Shown: piece after piece, positions 23,790 through 34,579 of the stretch
How positions within the stretch are numbered: position 1 is the first letter of the stretch
Layout of the letters: each line of letters opens with the position of its first letter
Source: Voacanga thouarsii
Taxonomy: Eukaryota > Streptophyta > Magnoliopsida > Gentianales > Apocynaceae
Assembly: GCA_026120185.1 (NCBI GenBank)
Contig: JANUWF010002432.1
Span: forward strand, 779,501-843,500
Direction of reading: 5' to 3'
Length of the DNA stretch: 64,000 nt
The notes under the pieces: generated by a model
Told to the model about the DNA's origin: nothing
Databases searched by the model: none
The model's input: the letters and a program-made list of their open reading frames with translations, nothing else
Made by a program: the position numbers and the translations under genes

Positions 23790-24458
23790 TTAAATTTTGC
23801 TCCTTCTTGTCCTTCTAAGTGGTGGAGACATTATCAATGTTGCTATATCGTACTGCCCGGTGACAACAGGAGGCTTTGGGGAGATATATGGAACATCTTG
23901 AGTGCCATCTTTACTCTGAGTACTCTTTCGGACAGAGTGAGTGGAAATCGTCTGCTCATCCTCCGAAGTCATTATAGCATCAATAACTATCGGGGCTGTT
24001 GTGCTTTTATGGCCTACTGCTGCTACTCCTCTGCCGACCTGACCTCTAATCCTGTTACTTCTACGGAGAGAGGTCGAAGACCCTGCATGCCTTTCTCGGG
24101 GCTTTCTAGATGTCCCAGCTCCTCGGGAAGGGCGCCGTTCTTGCGGGGGCTGTTCTTGTGGGGGCTGTGGGGGGCTTTCATCATCATTATCGTCCTCCCT
24201 TTCCTCCGGGGGCTGTGTGGGGCTGTCATCATCATCTTCATCATCGTCCTCCCCCTCCTCCTCGCCTTCTTCCTCCTCCTCCCCCTCCTCCTCCTCCTCC
24301 TCCTCCAAGTCCTCCTGGCCTGCCATCTCTATCAAATCCTGGGTGGATCCGTCCCCTCTCACATCTACCCCAAAGATTAAATCGGACGGCACACCACCAA
24401 ACCTATTGGAGGGGCCTGCCGTCTTTGCCCCGGCCCAGGGGGATCCCCCCTCCTGCAT
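23790..24458 (-). pseudogene. Acidic linker region of the Ulp1-like pseudogene (222 codons open)
   Basis: A long uninterrupted frame encodes about 30 consecutive mostly Glu/Asp residues, from CTC/CTT and ATC triplets at 24220-24310, then Pro/Gln-rich segments, then basic clusters (R-R-S-N-R-I-R and, at the end, R-R-T-R-R-S-K) that could act as nuclear localisation signals. It lies between the N-terminal domain and the protease exons, on the same strand. Such acidic, low-complexity linkers are common in plant Ulp1-like proteins. The ATG at 24458 follows an in-frame TAG, so it is probably internal to a spliced exon rather than a true start. Confidence 0.55.
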
Positions 24459-24688
24459 CTACCCCAGCCCTATTAGACTGCACATGAACATTTACTTAGG
24501 GTACCATATCAGAAGGGGTACTCGCTGCGGGGGCAGTGGTCATAGTGCACAGACTCCGCATAGTCTGTAAAACACTATCTGCCCTTGCCAAGCACTGCAT
24601 GTACAGGGTTTCGAACTGTTTCTGCAAAAATTGAAAAGACAATCAGTTTATATAAACAAAATAAGAAACATTAAATAGTAAAACTTAC

Positions 24689-24793
24689 AGCTGCAGCGGG
24701 GCCAACAACATTCGCGACCTCCTCAAAAATATGGCCAGCATCTGGATTCACGCGCTCATGTGTCTGGGCCTTAAACATGCCCCCGAAGTCGAT
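24689..24793 (-). pseudogene. Ulp1-like pseudogene, 35-codon exon
   Basis: This 105-bp exon is bounded by an AG acceptor (24794-24795) and a GTAAGT donor (24683-24688). It is open throughout, beginning I-D-F-G-G-M-F and ending V-V-G-P-A-A-A. The next exon starts in phase 0 at 24622 (K-Q-F-E-T-L-Y-M-Q) and is open to about 24503. No conserved catalytic motif is present. Confidence 0.6.
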
Positions 24794-24897
24794 CTATAAA
24801 AAATGACAGTATACAACGGAGTCAAAAACTACTGACACAACATCACATGAACATTATTAACGAAATACATAATTCATGCCTATGAATTATCTCTTAC

Positions 24898-25040
24898 CTC
24901 TCCTCTCCCAAATCCCCCCTCCCTTGTGTTAGTTCTCTTTCAATTCTACTCTACATTTCTGCGTCGGACCATGCTGCAGCCCTGGGAATAGTCTTTGGCA
25001 GTTGATGGTAAATGACCCTCACCCAGTCAAGATAATATAG
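24898..25040 (-). pseudogene. Ulp1-like pseudogene, exon with L-Y-Y-L-D-W
   Basis: After a 119-bp GT-AG intron the frame resumes in phase 0 as L-Y-Y-L-D-W-V-R-V and then P-R-A-A-A-W-S-D-A-E-M, a pattern conserved in the family. A TAG follows immediately. The same frame continues to a GTAAGA donor (24892-24897). Confidence 0.68.
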
Positions 25041-25159
25041 CTACAAATCAAACATAACCATATAGTCAGCTATGTAGTGAATGAGTGTCTTGCTCATTTA
25101 AGCAAATTTAATAAACACGAATTTATTTATGTCAAAAAAAAGAAAAATAAAATAATTAC

Positions 25160-25279
25160 CATAAAAAAATATAGGCATCCCCCCACACATCTCTTTCTGC
25201 TTGTTTGGGTTGAATGAATTTTGGCGCACAATCGTTGGCGCACATACTCAGCCCAATTTAAGGTCCCGATGCTTGCTGC
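25160..25279 (-). pseudogene. Ulp1-like pseudogene, N-terminal domain exon, downstream half
   Basis: This continues the exon after the hAT insertion: I-G-T-L-N-W-A-E-Y-V-R-Q-R-L, then R-K-R-C-V-G-G-C-L-Y-F-F-M, followed directly by the donor GTAATT. Removing the element and one copy of CTTGCTGC restores the continuous reading D-A-A-S-I-G-T across the site, which shows the insertion hit coding sequence. Confidence 0.72.
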
Positions 25280-26501
25280 TAGGGGTGGTAATCGTGTCGT
25301 GTTCGGGTTGGCGGGTCGTGTCAACTTAAGATAATTACACTTGACAAGCCAACCCGAACACGACCCGATTAATAAACGTGTCGTGTCGTGTCAACCCATT
25401 TATTTTCGTGTCGTGTTCGTGTTATAAAACGGGTTGACACGACATGACACAATTAGACACAAAAATTAAATAGATAATTACTGAATTCGTCAACCCGAAT
25501 ACCTACTAAACCCACCAATCTGTGCACCATTACACAAAAAATTTGAAAAAATCAAATCAAATTATATAAAATTAAAAAATTAATAAAATAGTCCGTAAAG
25601 TTATAAATAACCAATAAAATAACAAACCATCATGCTAAATATTTAGAGATCTTAATAAATTCATAAGATTTAATCTTAAAAATCTAAACAAATGTAATTT
25701 TGTAATAAAATTGGATTATTCAAGAAATTATTTTCTCTAGATATTTAGAACAACAATTTTGTCGTATAATGCCAGGAATTTTAAAGAGCAAATGGAGAGC
25801 AAAAAACGAGCACGAAAGGAAGGCTTGTCATTGTAGGGTGTAATTCAAATTGTCTTTGTCCCAATGTCAGAAATAGCATAGTATACGAATTGGTCAATCG
25901 ATGCTGAGTGAACCTTATCCTCTGGTAAATGCACCACACGAGCTTCTTTTCATTCTATATTCGATTCGGCCTGTAGGCATATTACATACGTTATTTCTTA
26001 AAAGTCTAACCTTCCCCTTTAAACTTGCGTAAGGTCGTTGCTTACCAACCCGTACTAATATTATTATTATAGACACTAAATAATAATTAATTAAGAATGA
26101 TTCATTTACTATATATCAAGCCAATAACCACATTAACATCATTTATTTTCTTTAAGATGTCTCATATAATTAAACAAAATAGACACACAAACAATTTAAT
26201 TAATTCATATAATAAAATTTAATTCAATTAATTCATGTAAAAAATTAAATTATCTAATTTTCTATAGTAAAATTTGTAGGGTATTACAAAAAGTATTAAA
26301 TATAAATATTAAAAAAAGTTAAACGGGTTCGCGGGTTGAAACAGGTTAAAACAGGTTGAACCCGTTTATGACTTGTACACGTTTAAAGTTAAACGGGTCG
26401 ACCTGTTTCGACTCGAACCCGCGAAATCCCAACCCTAACCCGCTATAACCGTGTCGTGTTCGTGTCGTGTTGGCGTGTCGTGTTCAATATTGCCGCCCCT
26501 A
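25280..26501. mobile_element. hAT-type non-autonomous element (1,222 bp, TSD CTTGCTGC)
   Basis: The ends TAGGGGTGG (25280) and CCGCCCCTA (26501) form short imperfect terminal inverted repeats and are flanked by a perfect 8-bp duplication CTTGCTGC (25272-25279 and 26502-26509), which is diagnostic of the hAT superfamily. Both subterminal zones are packed with GTGTCGTGT, GGGTTG and ACGGGTCG motifs in both orientations, as in many plant hAT MITE-like families. The core is AT-rich without a transposase. It lies inside a conserved exon of the Ulp1-like gene. Confidence 0.88.
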
Positions 26502-26968
26502 CTTGCTGCATCAACCATATAACGGACAACCTCCTTGTTCAGTTAGGCCCGTCCCTTTGGTGCGAGGAATGTGGAGACCGCAAGTACGACAAACTTTATC
26601 TTAAAGTCGTCCCCGGCCTCCATAGCAATCAACTCAGCAAGAAGCAACGTGCAGTTATCTGGCATCTCTACAATGATAGCTTAATTGAATGCTCATCAGA
26701 TGCAGCAAGCCTCGGCACTCTTCCATTGCCTGAAATACCTAGACAAGCTGTATATCCCTGGCTATAATGACCAGTCGCCGTCCTCCTTCTAATTCAATCG
26801 CGGAAGCATTTGGCGTGAAATGGTCAATCAGCAAGAAGCACAAGTCGTACCGAGTCTTACTGCAATTCAGCTGCAGCAAGCCTCCAAATCTAATGTTTTC
26901 GACAGCTCGGCGCTTGGCATCACTCAGGTTTGCCACCAAGGCTTTCAACATCGAATTGTGGCCTGCTG
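26502..26968 (-). pseudogene. Ulp1-like pseudogene, N-terminal domain exon, upstream half
   Basis: An acceptor (TTTTTATAG) precedes 26968. The frame gives L-V-A-N-L-S-D-A-K-R-R-A-V, then I-R-F-G-G-L-L-Q-L, the signature start of the family's N-terminal domain. A later stretch, in another frame, gives F-K-I-K-F-V-V-L-A-V-S-T-F-L-A-P, again a family signature. A TAG after I-Q-L-V, a frame change and a TAA after K-G-R-A break it. The half ends at the 8-bp duplication CTTGCTGC (26502-26509) next to the hAT element. Confidence 0.7.
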
Positions 26969-27079
26969 CTATAAAAATAATAGTAATTAATTATTATGAT
27001 TCATAAGTACTAATACTATGATAAGGTCCAACAAAAAATAATTATCGTACATCTCATGTCACATTAACATGCATCTTAC

Positions 27080-27190
27080 CTGGTGTGCGCTAGGTCTCCG
27101 CTGAGTACTTGAACTAGCCGTAGCTTTCTTGTACTGTTGGAAGGCTGCTTTCCGTCTCTCTTCCTACTCCCGTCTCTGTCCAGTCCCCAT
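27080..27190 (-). pseudogene. Ulp1-like pseudogene, candidate first exon
   Basis: This exon of 111 bp begins at ATG (27190) and ends CAC-CAG followed by GTAAGA. The reading is basic, Q- and S-rich (E-E-R-R-K-A-A-F-Q-Q-Y-K-K-A-T), with one in-frame TAG at codon 9. Start and exon status are inferred from phase and donor only. Confidence 0.5.
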
Positions 27191-27879
27191 ACCCTGCCAT
27201 ATAGCTTTGGCTTTTATGTGAGCCTGCCGAACCACATTATCTTTTTAGTAACCACAAAGGCACATAAACCATGAACATTAATAATAGTATTGTCAACTAA
27301 GCCTAAGAAAGGTAAGCACGGTCTGGATGTAGCCAAATTCTTACTCGTGCGCGCCAAGCTCTACCACCCTGGCTGCTAGATGCTTGGCTCCTCTCCATAT
27401 AGTCTCTCCTGAAATGTCAAATGTCCTCATAAGGCCTTCTCAAAAAAAGGATTTAATTTTTTTCTTGCAAATAATGCTCACAGACTGATAAATAAATGTA
27501 ATAAGTCCCTCAGATATCTACTTACAAATACATAAAGTATGCCCCCGGTGGCCTCCTCGGTAAGACATGCGGCTCTTCGACTATCTAGCCGCTCCCTGAT
27601 AGTCCAACTTCTTGAGCGCTTGTGGACGGTGCTAATCGCTAAGAAGCTTGTTGTGATCCAATTCTTCTTTTCTTTGTCATGATGCTGCAGGACAGACATC
27701 AAATACAACCCCAAGTGTTAGTGGGGATCAAGAAAGGGTAGCGCATGCGGAACACAAACTTTGAGTCTATACTTCTTGATCTTCTACTGCGACAAAAACT
27801 ATTATCATTTTAGTTAACATATACTAAAATGATGAGTACTGCAAACCTTTCGTTTCTTAGAATATAAATTGTCACATGA
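27191..27879. other. Interval upstream of the Ulp1-like pseudogene
   Basis: A 78-codon open frame on the minus strand (27714-27478) may be a further upstream exon but matches nothing I recognise. Otherwise there is no supported feature. Confidence 0.35.
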
Positions 27880-28400
27880 ACACATGAGACTAGCCCTAAG
27901 TCAATGTAAACTGGTTACATAATGAACACACAACACAAACACATGAACGGAATACATAATAACATGAACATATTCCCCAAATATATCGTAAGGTGTACTG
28001 GTTACTACATAAACATGACAAAATACAAGTATTCATGTTCACAAATACATGAATACTTTACACAACCACATACCAAAGCAACCTTTGCTCAATATGTACT
28101 AGTTGCTACATGAACTAGCCACACAAACACATGAACAACGCATGAAACTACTTTAGCATGAACCTGCACCTCTTTACCACACTACATGGACATTGGCACA
28201 CAAACACATGAACACCTTACAAAACCTCATTCTGCACTACTTATTATAGGAACAAGTCATACAAACACATGAATACATGATATAAATATATGAACAACTT
28301 ATGCAACCATATGAACTAGACACGACAACACATGAACAACTGACACAATTACATCAACACCTTACACAACCACATGAACACAAGCTCTAAGCATGCATTT
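27880..28400 (+). repeat. ACATGAACA minisatellite block 2, left part
   Basis: Degenerate units ACACATGAACA, ATACATGAATAC and CAACCACATGAACAC recur for about 0.5 kb. They are in the same orientation as block 1 and more diverged. Confidence 0.8.
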
Positions 28401-29010
28401 TCTATATATAACATATAAATAATGGAAGAAAATTGCAAAGAAAAAAACAGCAATTAAGGATCAAGGCATAATCAGTGATATAACATATCAAAAAGTAAAA
28501 GACATAAATTGTGCTGAACGCGATATCAATAGTGCTGAGGGGAAAAGGAAAAGAAAATTTAAAAATAGTGGGTGTAGTAGAGATGGAAGTTTGAGATGAA
28601 AAAAAAAGCTGAGCGAGACGGGATTATCTTTTACTACGTGTTACATGTTTTTTGCATCAAAATTTCATTACCCTATCATAGTTCATTATACAACATTGGA
28701 GAAGATAGTAGAACACAAAAAAAAAATTGTTGCATCAACCTTTCATTGTACAACATTGCAGAATACTAAGGAACCTATCATATTCCCTTCTCCACTCCTG
28801 TCTATCTCTATTGAGGGTGTACCAGACAGGAGATCAATACACTATCTAATCAAGTTCCAAATGATAAAAGAATACAGTGGGAGAAGGGAGAAAAAATCAT
28901 GTCAATGTACATCCTTTTATCCAAAAATTATCAATCTAGTAGTACTCTTCTTGGCATTGTTGGCAATGTGCTTAGCTTGCTACGATGGATCAAGAACTAC
29001 GATGCATTGC
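28401..29010. other. AT-rich interval inside minisatellite block 2
   Basis: A 128-codon open frame (28645-29031) spans this interval but has no recognisable homology and ends in minisatellite. I regard it as chance. A partly repeated phrase (TTTCATT...TACAACATTG) occurs twice near 28660-28760. Confidence 0.35.
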
Positions 29011-29095
29011 AATAGCCACAGAAACACATGAACTGCATGGATATTGCCACACAAACACATGAACTACTAACCGCGGGCACATGAACACTTTATAC
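29011..29095 (+). repeat. Minisatellite block 2 at the copia insertion site
   Basis: Short ACACATGAAC units end at the target duplication TATAC (29091-29095). The array resumes at 37495 beyond the copia element. Confidence 0.7.
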
Positions 29096-30542
29096 TGTTG
29101 GGATTCGTGGACTCCTAAACGCGGAAAACATCTACGAATCCCTCCCGAGGACCCAAGTAAAAAATTAAGAAGATCTAAGCTTTAAGAATTACCTCTGGTT
29201 GCTGTAATCGAAATCCTTCGATTCTGATTGCGCTGTTGTACGTTCAACCCGAACAATCACCAGACGTTGCAGTATGCGAACGTCCTCTATCGGATACACA
29301 CCGCGAACTCACTCGATACCCGGGGAGTGCTAGCGCCTAGGGTTTGAGAGGTTTTTTTTTCCCTCTCTGGTAGAGAATGGCACGAATGTTCTCAACCGAA
29401 AAATTAGACTATTGAAAAGACGGCTAGGGTTTTCTTAAAAACCCTCGAACCTCTTAGAGTCCAACCCTAATAATATCTTATCATATTCTAATTTAAATTC
29501 AAATTAAATTAAAACTGATATGATAAGATTTTGCCATCATCTCGGTAATTTAACTAATTATTTTACCCAGTCAGATTCTTATAATCTGGATATCATCCAG
29601 ATTCATCGAACCTGGTCACCAGAAAAATAACCTACCAAGTTCACTTATTGTGTGACCCTATAGGTTCATTTAACACTGGAGTGTGCCTAAATCATATTTA
29701 AATGGCCCACAAGTTATAAGCGGTTTCTAGCAAAACATTATAACTATCTAGGTTAAATGAAGATCGGTGATCTCTTTGAACCAAACCATAATTTTATATT
29801 TAGTCCTTTTGTCCCACGATATCCAGATTAAGCATAAGGCACGGAGCATGTCATCCTTATTAAGCTTAATCAATTATTTCTTGATTTCATAGTAGACTGT
29901 TCAAACAAATGATATTAATATCTTAAATTGATATATTTGAGCACGGCCATGCATTTTTAACAGTCTAACTTATCAAGGGGCCCATGGATATCTCTCCCAT
30001 AACTGAGAGGGACAAATTCCTTCACAATCAATCATATTCCTCTCCTTGGTTTATTCTATATCCAACAGTAGTCTAATTTATTATCTGGTTAAAGACAACT
30101 TTAGACAATGTCAAAATATAGAATTTATCAAGTAAGAAACTATGATGAATTTAGGTCGAAGGACTTTCAATATTATTATGGCTAGAAAGTACTTATGACA
30201 TATTCCATGAAGTACTCTCACAGTGGGTCATGTCCAATACAATGTTCTCTAACATTTATTTATGTCTTGACTCGATATCACAAATATCCATAGCCAGTAA
30301 AACATAGCCATCAAGTCACAAACATACTAATCTTAATTTATTATTATTCCAATAATAATAATCGATCAAGGACAGTTTTAGAATAGTCATTGTATTCATT
30401 GTAGGGTTTTACTATCAAGTCACGTACTTGATGACCAACAAAACAAAACTCACTATTCATGGAAAGGAAAGCCTCATATTATTATATAAAACATAATGAC
30501 AATTGTATAAGTACAAATTGACTCTAGGGCATATCCCCAACA
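29096..30542 (-). repeat. Copia 3' LTR (left on plus strand)
   Basis: This 1,447-bp LTR runs TGTTGGGATTC to ATCCCCAACA on the plus strand. It is nearly identical to 36047-37494. It follows the polypurine tract in element orientation. Confidence 0.95.
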
Positions 30543-30554
30543 GCTCTCCCACTT
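30543..30554 (-). promoter_or_regulatory. Copia polypurine tract
   Basis: On the minus strand AAGTGGGAGAGC lies directly before the 3' LTR. This is the plus-strand primer site of a Ty1/copia element. Confidence 0.85.
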
Positions 30555-30557
30555 GCA

Positions 30558-31718
30558 CTAAGACCAATTTGGCATAAGTCGTAATCCCATTGTTCTGGTA
30601 TGACTATCATGTTTAGACGATGGGAGAGGCTTTGTCGATGGATCCGCAACATTGTCATCAGCTGGCACCTTGCATACATTGACATCTCCTCTATCAACAA
30701 TTTCTCGAATGAGATGAAAACGTCTAAGTATATGTTTGGATCGTCGATGTGATCTTGGTTCCTTAGCTTGTGCAATGGCTCCATTGTTGTCACAATAGAG
30801 ATCCACCGGGTTCACAATACTAGGAACTACATCTAGTTCTCGTAATGAACTTTTTAATCCAAATCGCTTCTTTAGTCGCAACTCGAGGCAACTACATACT
30901 CAGCCTTCCGTAGTAGAATCGGCCACGGTGTCTTGCTTTGAACTTTTCCAGCTTACAAGACCTCCATTCAAACAAAATAGAAAACTTGATTGCGATCTAT
31001 AATCATCTATGTCGGACCGAAAACTAGCATCGGTGTAACCATTTACAACTAGCTCGCCTTCTTGTCCTCCATAAACTAAGAACATATCTTTAGTTCTTCT
31101 TAAGTACTTTAGTATGTTCTTGACAAGCAGTCCAAGTGTGCCTCTCCAGGATTTGATCGGAACCTCGCTTGTCATGCTCAATGCATATGATACATCGGGT
31201 CGAGTACATAACATGGCATACATGATAGACCCTATAGCTGAAGCGTATGGTATCTTGTTCATGCGCTCTTCTTCATCCTTCGTAGAAGGACTTTGAGTTT
31301 TGCCGAGCTTAATGCCATGTGACATTGGCAAGAATCCTCTCTTAGAGTCTTGCATACCGAACCTTTTCAGCACCTTGTCAATGTATGCACTTTGACTTAG
31401 TCCAATTAGCTTTCTAGATCTATCTCTATAGATCCTTATACCTAGAATATAGGCAGCTTCACCTAAGTCTTTCATTGAGAAACAATTTCCCAACCATGTC
31501 TTTACACTTTGTAGAGTTGGGATGTCGTTTCCAATGAGTAAGATATCATCAACATAAAGTACCAAAAAGACTATTGCATTCCCACTTGTTTTCTTATAGA
31601 CACAAGGCTCATCTTCATTTTTGATAAAGTTAAATTCTTTAATTGCTTCATCAAAACGAAGATTCCAAACTTTCGAGATGCTTGCTTCAATCCATAAATG
31701 GATCTTTGAAGCTTGCAC
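30558..31718 (-). pseudogene. Copia reverse transcriptase C-terminal half and RNase H
   Basis: The first frame (31718-30900) contains the RT active-site motif Y-V-D-D (31545-31556), then L-G-E-A-A-Y-I-L-G-I and Y-T-D-A-S-F of RNase H. It shifts frame after S-T-T-E, and a second frame (30881-30558) supplies D-N-N-G-A-I-A-Q and A-D-P-S-T-K-P-L, the usual copia C-terminus. A short rearranged segment follows A-L-S-M-T-S. The frame break disables the polyprotein. Confidence 0.9.
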
Positions 31719-31751
31719 ACTTTATTAGAATTCAAAGGATCATCAAAACCC

Positions 31752-32003
31752 TCAAAGTTGTGTCATGTACACATCTTCGAGTAAGTTTCCATTAAGAAAC
31801 GCGGTTTTGACATCCATTTGCCAAATTTCATAGTCATAATATGCCGCTATGGCAAGAAGAATTCTGATAGATTTAAGCATTACAACCGGTGAAAAGGTTT
31901 CATCATAGTCTATACCATGAGTTTGTCTATAACCTTTTGCTACCAATCGTGCTTTGTAAGTATGCACATTTCCTCCATGTCTCGTTTTCTTTTGAAAACC
32001 CAC
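31752..32003 (-). pseudogene. Copia reverse transcriptase N-terminal half
   Basis: The frame contains Y-K-A-R-L-V-A-K-G-Y, D-Y-D-E-T-F-S-P-V and M-D-V-K-T-A-F-L-N-G, hallmark copia RT motifs. A frameshift separates it from the Y-V-D-D-containing half. Confidence 0.9.
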
Positions 32004-32305
32004 TTACACCCAATGGTTTTTGAACCTTTAGGTGGGTTAACCAAAGTCCAAACTTGGTTATCATACATGGATTGCATCTCGTACTTCATAGCCTCTAACC
32101 ATTTTCTAGAGTCGAACTCTTAATGGCTTCTTGATAGGAAGTGGGCTCATCATTAACCATAAGCTCCACATTGTGATCGTCGCTGATGAGAAATCCATAT
32201 CTCTCAAAGTTGTTGACGAACCCTATCGATCTTCGAGGTCCTTGTTCTATAGATGTAGGCTCATCTTGGACTTGTGAGCCATCTAATCGAGATTCATTAT
32301 TTGGT

Positions 32306-33344
32306 TCAGTGCACTAATTGTGGCTCTTGAATCTCATCTTGATGAGGTTCAGGCACTAACCGTGGTCCTTGAATCTCATCAAGATGTATTTTACTCCCAT
32401 CGATTCTTTTGGAAATAAATTCCTTTTCAAGAAAGAATCCATTTCGAGCAACAATTACTCTATTTTCTTTTGGGAGATAAAATTGATATCCTTTAGTTTC
32501 TTTAGGATACCCCACAAATATGCATTTATCGTATTTAGGTGCAAGTTTATCGTATAATAAACGCTTTACATAAACTTCACAACCCCAAATCTTCGTAAAT
32601 AACAAACTAGGTTGTCTCCCAATCCATATCTCATATGGCGTTTTCGAACCGATTTAGATGGAACTCGATTTAGTATGAATGCAAGCAGCCTCCAGTGGCA
32701 TAACCCCAAAAGGAGATTGGAAGATCAGCTTGACTCATCATTGATCGAACCATATCTAATAAAGTCCGATTTCTCCGTTCGTATACACCATTCCATTGAG
32801 GTGTTCCCGGTGGAGTTAATTGGGAAATAATTCCACAATTTTTAAGATGCTCGTCAAACTCGTGGCTTAAGTATTCACCACCTCGATCCGATCGAAGTGT
32901 TTTGATACTTTTGCCAAGTTGATTTTGTACTTCATTTTGAAATTCTTTGAATTTCTCGGAACGATTCAGATTTGTGTTTCATCGTATACATGTAGCCATA
33001 TCTCATCGAAATCATCTCGTAAATGTAATGAAGTATCGAAATCCTCCTCTAGCGAGTGAATTCATTGGTCCACATACATCGCATGTATTAGGCCCAATAA
33101 ATCAGCTTGCCCTTTCATTTTGTCTCTTGAAAGGCGCTTTAGTCATTTTGCCTAATAAACAAGAATCACATGTTCTGTAAGATTCTAAATCAAACGATTT
33201 TAGAAGCCCATCATTATGAAGCTTTGTTATGCGTTTCTCATTTATATGGCCCAAACGACAATGCCGTAAGTAAGTCCGATTTAAATCATTGGATTTCAAT
33301 CTCTTAGTATTTATATTATAGATAGACATGTCTCGAAGATCCAC
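32306..33344 (-). pseudogene. Copia integrase, degenerate
   Basis: The N-terminal part (33344-33102) carries the HHCC zinc-binding region with R-H-C-R-L-G-H and C-D-S-C. The core between 33100 and 32610 is broken into several frames. The C-terminal part (32605-32306) reads I-W-G-C-E-V-Y-V-K-R and K-C-I-F-V-G-Y-P, typical of the copia integrase C-terminal region. Confidence 0.85.
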
Positions 33345-33575
33345 GAAGATTTAGAATATAAAGCCCATTCGATAATGAAGCATCTCCATAAAAAATGCCG
33401 TTTTTATTAATGGAGCAAATGTTATTCCTAATAACAAATTCAAAACCTTCTAAATCCAAACAAGAAACTGAAATAATATTCCTACTCATAGCAGGAACAT
33501 AAAAACAATTGTTCAGCTTCTAAAACAAGCCCACTCGGGCAAAATTAATTCAAAAGTTCCTACAGCCTATCGCAG

Positions 33576-33700
33576 CAACTTTTGCTCCATTCGCAACTCG
33601 TAGGTCCACCTCGCCTTTTGCCAAGGCTCTACTCCTTTTTAGACCCCGCACATTTACACAAATGTGAGATCCACAACCGGTATCCAATACCCATGAATCG
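33576..33700 (-). pseudogene. Copia aspartic protease
   Basis: A D-T-G active-site triplet (33676-33684) followed by G-S-H-I-C lies one frame away from the end of gag, so a frameshift separates protease from gag. The region continues into the leucine-rich half of the protease. Confidence 0.7.
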
Positions 33701-34579
33701 AAGTAGATAAATTAATTTCAATAACATAAATACCCGAAGCTGCAGCCTCACTGCCCTTCTTTTTCTTTGCTTCCAAATAGAGCTTGCAATTTCTTAACCA
33801 ATGTCCTTGTTCTCCACAATGGTGGCAAGCTCCCTCCTTTGGTGTCTTGGCCTTAGGTTTGGGCTTGAACTTGGACTTTGCCTTGTCCTTACCCTTACTA
33901 GCCATGACCTTGCCCTTTTGGTTGTTCTTTTTGCCTTTCCCTTTTTGAACCATTAGAACACTAGGAGTATTCTTCTTAATGTTCAGTTCAGCTTGTTTTA
34001 GCATCCCATGCAATTCAAGTAATGGATTTCTCCATATTATGCATGTTAAAATTCATGACAAACCGGTCATACTCAGCAGGTAAAGAGCCCAAGATCAAAT
34101 CCGTGGCCATGTCATGATTAACAGGAGCACCAAGCTTATCAAGATGATCTAGATAGCCCTTCATTTTAAGGACATGAGCACTTACCGAGGTGCCGTAAAC
34201 CATCTTACATGCATTTAACGCCTTGTGAGTTTCAAATCTCTCTTGTCGTGCTTGCTCTTGGAACATTTCCTTGAGATGCACAATCATGTCATATGCCTCT
34301 GCTTCTTCAAACTGTTTTTGAAGTTCGTAGTTCATGGTTGCTAGCATGAGGCAAGTAACATCGTTGGAGTCATCTTTGTGCTTACTATAAGCATCTTTTT
34401 CAGCTTTTGAGGCGTTATTTGCTGGAGCAGGGGGAATAGGATTTTCAAGAACATAGAGCCTTTTTTCTTGCTTAAGAACAATTCTTAAGTTTCGTGCCCA
34501 ATCAAGAAAGTTAGTCCCACTAAGCTTGTCTTTCTCAAGCACAGTATCGCAATGAATTATTCCAACCGTTTGTTGCCAT
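33701..34579 (-). pseudogene. Copia gag (capsid/nucleocapsid), frameshifted
   Basis: The ATG is likely at 34579. The frame changes after about 13 codons and then reads K-L-S-G-T-N-F-L-D-W, the typical start of Angela-type gag. A further change occurs near 34014. A CCHC zinc knuckle (C-x2-C-x4-H-x4-C, 33786-33827) and a lysine-rich stretch before it mark the nucleocapsid. Confidence 0.88.

Larger units (their letters stand above)
22240..27190 (-). pseudogene. Decayed multi-exon plant Ulp1/C48-like gene
   Basis: Several exons on the minus strand keep canonical splice sites and homology to a plant-specific family with an N-terminal globular domain, an acidic linker and a C-terminal Ulp1-type cysteine protease domain. 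Supported parts are: exon 27190-27080 (ATG M-G-T-G-Q, donor GTAAGA); exon 26968-25160, interrupted by a hAT-type element; exon 25040-24898; exon 24793-24689; an exon from 24622; an acidic region 24458-23790; and protease exons 23572-22372. In-frame stops include a TAG in the first exon, a TAG after I-Q-L-V and a TAA after K-G-R-A in the second, and a TAG after W-S-D-A-E-M in the third, plus a frameshift. Members of this family are often multicopy and carried by MULE-type transposons; that origin here is inference. It cannot encode a full-length product. Confidence 0.72.

Noticed and set aside
23898..24570. Plus-strand open frames rich in Ser, Pro or Leu opposite the acidic region
   Set aside because: They are the antisense shadow of the CTC/CTT trinucleotide tract encoding Glu/Asp on the minus strand, where splice sites and homology lie.
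28645..29031. 128-codon plus-strand ORF
   Set aside because: There is no homology, it runs into minisatellite, and the AT-rich composition lacks coding bias.
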